A DNA stretch of 64,000 nt from assembly GCA_016715365.1 (NCBI GenBank), contig JADKAM010000005.1, positions 1 to 64,000 on the forward strand, in the 5' to 3' direction. The notes under the pieces are model-generated. The model ran no database searches. It saw only the letters and a program-made list of their open reading frames with translations, and was not told the origin of the DNA. Origin of the DNA: Chitinophagaceae bacterium (GTDB taxonomy: Bacteria; Bacteroidota; Bacteroidia; Chitinophagales; Chitinophagaceae). Of this stretch, positions 57,798 through 64,000 are shown in pieces (positions within the stretch are counted from its first letter, which is position 1; the number at the start of each line of letters is the position of its first letter). The position numbers were made by a program, and so were the translations under genes.

Positions 57798-60683
57798 TTA
57801 TGCTTTTTCTTCCATATAACTTTCCATCGGCTCGCAGGTACAAATCAGGTTCCTGTCGCCAAAAGTATTGTTGATACGGGCAATGGATGGCCAGAATTTA
57901 TTTTTAGTTACATACGCCAGCGGGAAAGCCGCTTCCTGCCTGCTGTATGCATGGTTCCATTCATTGGCACAAATAACCTGTTGTGTATGCGGTGCATTTT
58001 TTAAAGCATTATCAACCTTATCAGCTTTGCCATCCTCAATGGCTTTTATTTCATGATAAATGCTGATAAGTGCTTCGCAAAAACGATCAAGTTCTCCTTT
58101 GTCTTCACTTTCAGTTGGCTCTATCATAATAGTTCCCGGAACAGGGAAACTCAGGGTAGGGGCATGAAAACAATAATCCATCAGGCGTTTAGCTACATCT
58201 TCTGCTTCAATACCCACGCTGGTTTTAAACGGCCTCAGGTCTACAATAAATTCATGTGCACAGTATCCGTTGCTACCTGTATACAGGATGGTATAAAATT
58301 TTTCCAGCCTTGCTTTCATGTAGTTTGCATTCAGTATGGCGTAGGCTGTAGATTTTTTAACACCTTCGGCACCCAACATTTTTATGTAGGCATAACTGAT
58401 GAGTAAAATGCTGGCACTGCCATAAGGGGCTGCACTTACTGCAGGAATATTATCTTTTGTAGATTTTAAAGTGTCGTTTACATGATGCCCTGGCAAAAAT
58501 GGTTTCAGTTTATCATTAACACAAATTGGCCCAACACCCGGTCCGCCGCCGCCATGCGGTATGGCAAATGTTTTGTGTAAATTCAAATGGCAAACATCTG
58601 CACCAATCATACCCGGACTGGTTAATCCAACCTGTGCATTCATATTGGCACCATCCATATATACCAGGCCGCCGTTATCATGAATAAGCTGACAAATATC
58701 TATAATGCCTTCTTCAAACACACCATAGGTGCTTGGGTAAGTAACCATCAATGCAGCTAAATTATCTTTATGTTCTTCTGCTTTTAATTTCAAATCTGCA
58801 ATATCAATATAACCTTTGTCATCACTCTTTACTACCACCACTTTCATACCGGCCATAATTGCACTGGCAGGATTTGTACCGTGTGCAGATATCGGTATCA
58901 ACACAATGTTTCTGTGAGTTTCATTTCTATGTGCATGGTAAGCCCTGATGGTAAGCAGGCCTGTATATTCGCCCTGGGCGCCACTATTGGGTTGTAACGA
59001 GCAGGCTGTAAAACCAGTTATCTCCGATAAATAAGCTTCCAGTTTTTCTATCATGTGCTGATAGCCTGTTGTTTGAGATGCAGGTGCAAAAGGATGTATT
59101 GAACTGAATTCTGGCCAGCTAACCGGCATCAATTCAGTAGCTGCATTCAACTTCATGGTGCAGCTTCCCAAACTGATCATCGAAGTATTTAAACTCAGAT
59201 CTTTATTCTCAAGTGATTTGATATAACGCATCATTTCACTTTCGCTGTGGTGTGAATTAAAAACCGGGTGTGTTAAGTAAGCCGAAGTTCTTTTGCCAAA
59301 CAAAGCGTCTGCTTCATCAAAAATCAAGCTGAAGGGTTTAGAACTGACTGCACTAAAAATAGCTGCAAGATTTTTTTCTGTTTCACCAATATAATTAGTG
59401 GCAACTTCATCAACAGATAAACTTACCGTACCAGCTGTATTGTAATGAAAATTTGCCTGGTTGTCTTCAGATGCTTTTTTAAATGCATTGATATCAGCTA
59501 CTTCAAAAGTGATGGTATCAAAAACATTACCACTCAGCACTTTTACACCAATACTTTCCAATCCCCTGGCAATGGCTGCGGTTAAAACATGAATGCGTTG
59601 AGCAATTTTTTTCAATCCATGCGGTCCATGATACACAGCATACATAGCAGCCATATTAGCCAGTAAAGCCTGGGCGGTACAAATATTAGAAGTTGCTTTT
59701 TCTCTTTTAATGTGCTGCTCTCTTGTTTGCAATGCCATACGCAGGGCACGGTTATTTTGTGCATCAATACTTACACCAATGATGCGGCCCGGCATCCCAC
59801 GTTTAAACTCATCTTTTGTTGCAAAGAAAGCCGCATGCGGCCCGCCATAACCCAGCGGCACACCAAAACGCTGTGCAGAACCAACTGCAACATCGGCACC
59901 CAGTTCTCCCGGAGGCGTTAATAAAGTAAGGGCCAGCAGATCGGTAGCCATGATCACATAACCATTCACTGCATGAACTTTGTTTATAAATTCACGGTAA
60001 TCTTCTACCGAGCCAATGCTGTTTGGATACTGCACAATGGCGCCAAAATAACCATCATCAAGTGTAGCCATTTTGTAATCACCGTAAACCAAATCTATTC
60101 CAATTGGCGTTGCTCTGGTATGCAACACATCTTTTGTTTGTGCAAAAACGTGTTGATCAACAAAGAATTTTGGAGATGTAATTTCTTCCGATTTATTTTT
60201 CTGATGAAACAACATGGCCATCGCTTCAGCAGCGGCAGTGGCTTCATCCAGTAAACTTGCGTTGGCTAATTCCAAACCTGTCAGATCGCAAACCATGGTT
60301 TGGTAGTTCAATAAACTTTCCAGGCGTCCCTGCGAAATCTCGGCCTGGTAAGGCGTGTATTGTGTATACCATCCCGGGTTTTCAAAAATATTGCGTAAGA
60401 TAACACTGGGCGTAATGGTATTGTAATAACCCTGGCCTATATAAGTTTTAAAAATTTTATTTTTCGCAGCAATTTTTTTCAACTCATCCAGGTATTCAAA
60501 TTCAGTTTGCGCAACCGGAAGTTGTAAAGGTTTTTTTAAACGGATGGCTGCCGGAATGGTTTTGTCGATCAATGCATCCAGGTTATCAATGCCAATCGTT
60601 TTAAGCATCTCACTGGTTTCGGCATCATTTGGGCCAATGTGTCGGCCTGCAAATTCGTACTGTTGTTCTTTAAAAAGATTCAT
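57798..60683 (-). CDS. gcvP: Glycine dehydrogenase (decarboxylating), P-protein
   Basis: The PLP-dependent P-protein of the glycine cleavage system, which decarboxylates glycine and passes the aminomethyl group to H-protein. The 961-residue length is that of the single-chain form (both halves fused). Features: FAGRHIGPNDAET near the N-terminus, PFIG-type dimer motifs, and the PLP lysine in HLNLHKTFAIPHGGGGPGVG near residue 700, with SAHGTNPASA near 605 and a MIEPTESEDKGELDRFC C-terminal segment. gcvH and gcvT are not in the window. Its promoter region lies upstream in 60684-60969. Confidence 0.97.
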   Translation of the reverse strand: MNLFKEQQYEFAGRHIGPNDAETSEMLKTIGIDNLDALIDKTIPAAIRLKKPLQLPVAQTEFEYLDELKKIAAKNKIFKTYIGQGYYNTITPSVILRNIFENPGWYTQYTPYQAEISQGRLESLLNYQTMVCDLTGLELANASLLDEATAAAEAMAMLFHQKNKSEEITSPKFFVDQHVFAQTKDVLHTRATPIGIDLVYGDYKMATLDDGYFGAIVQYPNSIGSVEDYREFINKVHAVNGYVIMATDLLALTLLTPPGELGADVAVGSAQRFGVPLGYGGPHAAFFATKDEFKRGMPGRIIGVSIDAQNNRALRMALQTREQHIKREKATSNICTAQALLANMAAMYAVYHGPHGLKKIAQRIHVLTAAIARGLESIGVKVLSGNVFDTITFEVADINAFKKASEDNQANFHYNTAGTVSLSVDEVATNYIGETEKNLAAIFSAVSSKPFSLIFDEADALFGKRTSAYLTHPVFNSHHSESEMMRYIKSLENKDLSLNTSMISLGSCTMKLNAATELMPVSWPEFSSIHPFAPASQTTGYQHMIEKLEAYLSEITGFTACSLQPNSGAQGEYTGLLTIRAYHAHRNETHRNIVLIPISAHGTNPASAIMAGMKVVVVKSDDKGYIDIADLKLKAEEHKDNLAALMVTYPSTYGVFEEGIIDICQLIHDNGGLVYMDGANMNAQVGLTSPGMIGADVCHLNLHKTFAIPHGGGGPGVGPICVNDKLKPFLPGHHVNDTLKSTKDNIPAVSAAPYGSASILLISYAYIKMLGAEGVKKSTAYAILNANYMKARLEKFYTILYTGSNGYCAHEFIVDLRPFKTSVGIEAEDVAKRLMDYCFHAPTLSFPVPGTIMIEPTESEDKGELDRFCEALISIYHEIKAIEDGKADKVDNALKNAPHTQQVICANEWNHAYSRQEAAFPLAYVTKNKFWPSIARINNTFGDRNLICTCEPMESYMEEKA

Positions 60684-60872
60684 ATTGCTGCGGTGGTTTT
60701 ATGCTCCTGTTTTCCAAAAGGAAAATTGGAGTAGATGATGGTTTACTTTTTTGTGTACCAAACAGAAGATTATCTATTTAGCTTCATTGGCGTCGCATGG
60801 AACATCCCGACTATTTCGGGACTCTTGTACATTAAATCTTTGCGCAGCTTTTTAAAGCCCGATTTGGTGCCG

Positions 60873-60880
60873 CAAATTTA
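60873..60880 (-). promoter_or_regulatory. -7 element for gcvP
   Basis: On the minus strand TAAATTTG matches TAnnTTTG; no clear -33. It predicts a leader of about 180 nt before gcvP. I see no glycine-riboswitch-like fold in the leader by eye. Confidence 0.4.
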
Positions 60881-60916
60881 CGAAAACACAACAAGAGTTA
60901 ATGCTAATAAGTTCGC

Positions 60917-60924
60917 TACTTTTG
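60917..60924 (+). promoter_or_regulatory. -7 element for the YkgJ-type gene
   Basis: TACTTTTG matches TAnnTTTG and precedes the ATG at 60970 by 45 nt. It sits back to back with the gcvP element 36 nt away. Confidence 0.45.
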
Positions 60925-60969
60925 CCCTGTGGAAATTTAGGGGATATAAAGACCAAAACCGCTGTACTA

Positions 60970-61452
60970 ATGGAAGATGAATTATTGCAAAACTGGGAAA
61001 AAAAATCGGCCGATCATCAAAAACTGTACAAGCAGTATTTGCACCGTGCTGATAAGCGGAAAGTACTGAAACTGTTGCCCGACCTGCATGATGAAGCTTT
61101 TGAGAAGATTGACTGCCTGCAATGTGCCAACTGCTGTAAAAGCTATTCGCCCCGCTTTAAAACACCCGATATTAAACGTATTGCCAAATATTTAAAGATG
61201 AAGGAGGGTGACTTTATCAACACCTACCTCTTTATTGACAGTGAAGGCGACTATGTTTTAAAATCAAAACCCTGCCCTTTTTTGGGTGCCGGTAATTACT
61301 GCAGCATTTACGAAGAGCGTCCATCAGACTGTCACCGCTTTCCATATACCGATGAAGATGTATTAATAAAACGGCAACAGCTTACACAGAAAAACAGCAA
61401 CTTTTGCCCTATTGTTTATTATGTGCTGGAGAAGTTGATTGCACTTAAATAA
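60970..61452 (+). CDS. YkgJ-type cysteine-cluster protein
   Basis: A 160-residue protein of the YkgJ/CxxCxxCC family (putative zinc or iron-sulfur cluster). The cysteines are in CLQCANCCKSYSPRF near residues 48-62, then CPFLGAGNYCSIYEERPSDCHRFP near 102-125, the usual spacing. The N-terminal helix (ELLQNWEKKSADHQKLYKQY) is also common in the family. The frame is open to 60901, but that part contains the promoter, so the ATG at 60970 was chosen. Function is unknown; some relatives bind Zn/Fe. Confidence 0.9.
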   Translation: MEDELLQNWEKKSADHQKLYKQYLHRADKRKVLKLLPDLHDEAFEKIDCLQCANCCKSYSPRFKTPDIKRIAKYLKMKEGDFINTYLFIDSEGDYVLKSKPCPFLGAGNYCSIYEERPSDCHRFPYTDEDVLIKRQQLTQKNSNFCPIVYYVLEKLIALK

Positions 61453-61511
61453 ATCACCGATTTAATTTGACAATTGATTGTCTTATATTGTATATCTAAA
61501 AATTTTACATT

Positions 61512-61784
61512 ATGCCAAAATATGTAATTGAAAGAGAGATTCCTGGGGCAGGAAAACTTTCTGCAGATGAGCTAAAAGCCATTTCCCAAAAATCCTGCAG
61601 TGTATTGGATAAACTTGGGTCAGGTATTCAATGGGTTGAAAGTTTTGTTACTGAAGACAAAATATACTGCGTTTACAATGCCCCCAACAAAGAGATCATC
61701 ATGGAACATGCCATGCAGGGCGGTTTTCCGGCAAACAGGGTTGAAGAGGTTAAAAACATGATCAGTCCCATTACTGCTGAATAG
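61512..61784 (+). CDS. DUF4242 family protein (nickel-binding-protein-like)
   Basis: A 90-residue ferredoxin-like protein: YVIEREIPGAGKLSADELKA near residues 4-23, SGIQWVESFVTEDKIYCVYN near 36-55, and EHAMQGGFPANRVEEV near 65-80. The pattern is that of DUF4242, whose Streptomyces member (SCO4226) binds nickel. The metal and role are not proven here. It is preceded by a TTTG (61466-61469) and a TATATTG (61484-61490) that form a plausible promoter. An inverted repeat follows the stop. Confidence 0.85.
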   Translation: MPKYVIEREIPGAGKLSADELKAISQKSCSVLDKLGSGIQWVESFVTEDKIYCVYNAPNKEIIMEHAMQGGFPANRVEEVKNMISPITAE

Positions 61785-61876
61785 GTGTCAGGCCACTACT
61801 AACAGAATTTAAATTCATGAACTTTTTATGACTCTTGTAATCTTACAATTACCGAGTATTGATAGTGGCCAGACAC
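61785..61876. repeat. Imperfect inverted repeat between convergent genes
   Basis: GTGTCAGGCCACTA (61785-61798) and TAGTGGCCAGACAC (61863-61876) are complementary with one mismatch, 64 nt apart. They flank the space between the DUF4242 gene and the end of the MBL gene; possibly an end-repeat or a terminator. Confidence 0.5.
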
Positions 61877-61879
61877 TTG

Positions 61880-62785
61880 CTACTTAACTGCCAACTCTGT
61901 GTATGCTGCGCCCAGAGGTCTTTCAATGCCGCTGCCTTTCCATTCTGGCGAACCGGGGATTTCCTTTGCCTTTAATATTTCTTCTTTTGTTTTGCCTGAC
62001 CTTATTTCACTTTCTGTAAATTTTAAAACATTGCCCAGGTAATTGCCAAAAGCTTTCAGGTCTTCGGCTTTAAGTAAAACATCATAACCTTCGGCGGCAT
62101 GGCCGCAAACAAATTGTGTGTTCTTATCAAAAGTAGCAATAGCCTTGTCCAGTAATATGATCCAGTTGGCAATATTAGCACCGGATGCTTTATCAATATA
62201 AGGATGACGGCGGTTAAAAACCAGATCGCCCATGTGTACAATATTGCCTTTCTCAAAGTGTATCAGGCTATCGCCATTGGTATGGCCTGCACCAAAATAA
62301 TGGGCCTTGATGGTTTCTTTGTGTACTTTGGCGCTCCATCCTTCTTCACCAAAAGTGATATCTGGTATGTGAAATTTATCGGCCGATAATTTTTGTTCAC
62401 CGGCTACTCTTAACTGGTTGGCTTTTGAATTTACATGCGCCACCGCATGTTCGGCCATATCTTTAAAAGCTATATTACCTCCGGTATGATCGCCATGATG
62501 ATGCGTATTGATCAGAAATTTAAATGGCTTTTTGTTTTTCTTTTTCAATTCTTCTATCAAATGTCCGGCAGTATCCGGGAATTGTGAATCTACTACTACC
62601 ATACCTTTTTTCGTAAGCAGGAAGGCGATAGTGCCACCTTTTTCGGTAAAAATGCCGATATCATCTGTAAGCATTTTTATCTTCCAGGCAGGATCAAATA
62701 AAAACGAAGCCAGTGAACTTTGGTTAAGTAAGGCAAGGCCTGCAAGGGTTAAGCCTGAATTGCGCAAGAATGATCTGCGTTGCAT
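61880..62785 (-). CDS. Exported MBL-fold hydrolase (twin-arginine-like signal)
   Basis: A 301-residue metallo-beta-lactamase-fold enzyme. The N-terminus MQRRSFLRNSGLTLAGLALL has the RRSFLR twin-arginine pattern and a hydrophobic core, so it may cross the membrane folded. The metal-binding motif HHHGDHTGG is near residues 97-105, further ligands are in GAGHTNGDSLIH (HxNGDS type) and GDLVFNRRHPYID, and CGHAAEGYDV. It may hydrolyse a lactone, thioester or other substrate; this type is sometimes called quorum-quenching-like, but that is not shown. The ATG at 62785 (MQRRS) is chosen instead of 62815. Confidence 0.87.
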   Translation of the reverse strand: MQRRSFLRNSGLTLAGLALLNQSSLASFLFDPAWKIKMLTDDIGIFTEKGGTIAFLLTKKGMVVVDSQFPDTAGHLIEELKKKNKKPFKFLINTHHHGDHTGGNIAFKDMAEHAVAHVNSKANQLRVAGEQKLSADKFHIPDITFGEEGWSAKVHKETIKAHYFGAGHTNGDSLIHFEKGNIVHMGDLVFNRRHPYIDKASGANIANWIILLDKAIATFDKNTQFVCGHAAEGYDVLLKAEDLKAFGNYLGNVLKFTESEIRSGKTKEEILKAKEIPGSPEWKGSGIERPLGAAYTELAVK

Positions 62786-62877
62786 AATGATGAGTTTTGA
62801 TAATACAATATACAAAAAATATCAGGCATTATTTGTAATAACACTTTTTGTACTGAATAGTTTACCGGGTTTTAAAA

Positions 62878-63438
62878 TCAGAGATTCTGAATGGCAATTC
62901 TTCTTTTATTTTTCAGTTTCTTAAAATGAGTAGGCGTTAAGCCTGTTACTTTTTTAAACTGTGCCGATAAGTGTGCCACACTGCTGTAATGTAATTTGTA
63001 TGAAATTTCTGTAAGTGTAACATCTTCAAACATGATCAGTTCTTTTATTCGCTCAATTTTCATGGCAATAACATATTGCTCAATCGTAGATGCCTCTACT
63101 TCAGAAAAAAGATTTGCCAGATAGGTATAACTGTAATTCAGTTTTTTGCTGAGGTAATCAGAAAAATTCACGATTAGTTTTTCTTCGGTGTGGTAAACAT
63201 AGTCAACCACCACTTTTCTTATTTTTTCAATGATGGCGCCTTGTTTGTTTTCCAGCAATTCAAGCCCTGCTTTCTTAATTTTATCATTTAGTTTTTTCTT
63301 TTCAACGTCGGTTAGTTCTTCCATGATTTCTACTTCACCAAGTTCAACTTTTACTGGCTTTATTTCCAATTCTTCCAGGGCTTCCTTCACAACTACTTTG
63401 CAACTCAGGCAGGCCATATTTCTAACATACAGTTTCAT
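62878..63438 (-). CDS. HMA-like domain fused to an AraC-type DNA-binding domain
   Basis: A 186-residue regulator of two parts. Residues 1-65 look like a heavy-metal-associated (HMA) ferredoxin-fold domain: beta strand KLYVRNM, the metal-binding MACLSC (Cys10 and Cys13), helix VVVKEALEEL, then VKVELGEVEI and the helix DVEKKKLNDKIKKAGLELLE. Residues 80-186 form an AraC-type double helix-turn-helix (VTLTEISYKLHYSSVAHLSA, FKKVTGLTPTHFKKLK). Such fusions are found in Bacteroidota and suggest a metal-sensing (Cu+, Zn2+ or thiol) regulator; the target genes are unknown. It is alone on the strand between the esterase (51 nt) and the MBL gene (93 nt). Confidence 0.87.
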   Translation of the reverse strand: MKLYVRNMACLSCKVVVKEALEELEIKPVKVELGEVEIMEELTDVEKKKLNDKIKKAGLELLENKQGAIIEKIRKVVVDYVYHTEEKLIVNFSDYLSKKLNYSYTYLANLFSEVEASTIEQYVIAMKIERIKELIMFEDVTLTEISYKLHYSSVAHLSAQFKKVTGLTPTHFKKLKNKRRIAIQNL

Positions 63439-63489
63439 CAGTTAATTTTTAAAAGTTTAGCTTATCAATAAATATAAGGTTACAACTTA

Positions 63490-64000
63490 TTATTTATAAG
63501 GATATAATATGTTAAACGCCTCATAAATACTGTTGTGTAAAATAGTGGCATGGTTTTCTTTTGGCATAGGAACAAAATCAATCTTCATATTTTTTTTGTT
63601 GGCTTTTTGCAAAGCCTTCACCAGGCCCGCAGCACCTTCCTCCATTTCTTTTCCTTCGGTACCAACCGAAACATACACCCATTTTTTATTGTCGGGTTGC
63701 CCGGTAAGCAGGGCAGGGGCCTGTTTTAATAAAGCCCTGTCATCCCACCAAAGGCTGGGGCTTACAATGATATAGTTTGAAAACAGATCAGGCTTTTTTA
63801 GCAGAATTTCAGTTGCAACGAGGCCTCCCAGTGACTGGCCGATTAGATAAGTACTATCGTTTGTTTTGTAATTTGCTTTAATGTATGGTTGTAATTCCTT
63901 TTCAATAAAATCAATGAATTTAGCCGAGCCACCGGTTGTTGGGTAAGTCTTTTTTAATTCAGCATTTTTTGTAGGGAATGTGAAATCCCTTTTTCTGTCA
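63490..64000 (-). CDS. Esterase-type alpha/beta hydrolase, C-terminal part (runs off the right edge)
   Basis: The last 170 residues of an alpha/beta-fold hydrolase of the esterase D/IroE type (PF00756). The frame on the minus strand is open from 64000 to the stop at 63490. The nucleophile elbow is YLIGQSLGGLVATEILL (Ser in GQSLGG), followed by FSNYIIVSPSLWWDDRALL, the strand WVYVSVGTEGKE and the catalytic histidine in MPKENHATILHNSIYEAF. The type includes siderophore and acylglycerol esterases; the N-terminus is beyond the window so the signal peptide and start cannot be seen. Confidence 0.86.
   Translation of the reverse strand, partial: DRKRDFTFPTKNAELKKTYPTTGGSAKFIDFIEKELQPYIKANYKTNDSTYLIGQSLGGLVATEILLKKPDLFSNYIIVSPSLWWDDRALLKQAPALLTGQPDNKKWVYVSVGTEGKEMEEGAAGLVKALQKANKKNMKIDFVPMPKENHATILHNSIYEAFNILYPYK

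Noticed and set aside
59712..60254. Plus-strand open frames inside gcvP
   Set aside because: They are on the opposite strand of a complete P-protein and have no family resemblance.
60684..60969. Glycine riboswitch before gcvP
   Set aside because: I see no paired aptamer-like conserved GGAGA/GCCGAAG-type blocks on the minus strand; a covariance search would be decisive.

Overview
The window is chromosomal DNA from a member of the Bacteroidota, most likely the family Chitinophagaceae. The signs are low GC, absence of Shine-Dalgarno sequences, many genes with a TAnnTTTG -7 element close to the start, a type IX secretion partner pair (PorP/SprF plus a gliding-motility C-terminal domain adhesin), a DUF6728 small protein, GH92 mannosidase, PorT-like barrels and many exported proteins of Bacteroidota type. 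I see no transposase, prophage, rRNA or CRISPR. The only RNA gene is one tRNA-Leu(CAG).

Layout. 1-6 kb: a DEAD-box helicase with a long leader (cut by the left edge), two outer-membrane barrel proteins, tsaC, a family-9 glycosyltransferase, dapD, tRNA-Leu and an exported coiled-coil protein. 6-13 kb: a minus-strand run with a YfcC-type carrier tightly linked to an exported P1/DmpA peptidase, an NTF2-like protein, a DUF418 membrane protein, a secreted protein with an unnamed C-terminal domain, a DUF1801 protein and a YHS protein. 13-17 kb: an overlapping plus-strand operon, DoxX - DinB-fold - NRDE/TANGO2 - ATP-grasp - lipoprotein hydrolase. 17-25 kb: Crp/Fnr regulator with msrB, then sprF and a 1918-residue adhesin carrying thirteen exact 90-residue repeats. 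25-31 kb: DUF6728, lpxB, surE, small membrane proteins and a large BNR/sortilin-like exported protein. 31-38 kb: an S24-type repressor with its own operator, a DinB-fold protein, ssb, GH92, a prokaryotic pentameric ligand-gated channel homologue, and a second secreted protein with the same unnamed C-terminal domain. 38-48 kb: amino acid and dicarboxylate carriers, DedA with an exported N-terminal domain, MFS, a second family-9 glycosyltransferase, DUF922, then the manganese operon mntR-mntH(USP). 48-58 kb: RidA, a GT35-like protein without its PLP lysine, thioesterase, MFS, DUF6263-like, cold-shock protein, KAS III, M28 peptidase, saccharopine-reductase-like protein. 58-64 kb: gcvP, YkgJ, DUF4242, MBL hydrolase, an HMA-AraC fusion regulator and an esterase cut by the right edge.

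Most genes are housekeeping or generalist (cell envelope, transport, amino acid metabolism). The entries that deserve most attention are the pentameric channel homologue, the shared unnamed C-terminal domain in two secreted proteins, the HMA-AraC fusion, the Lys-to-Thr change in the phosphorylase-like protein, the repeat architecture of the adhesin, the predicted self-operators of the S24 and MntR regulators, and several structured intergenic repeats.
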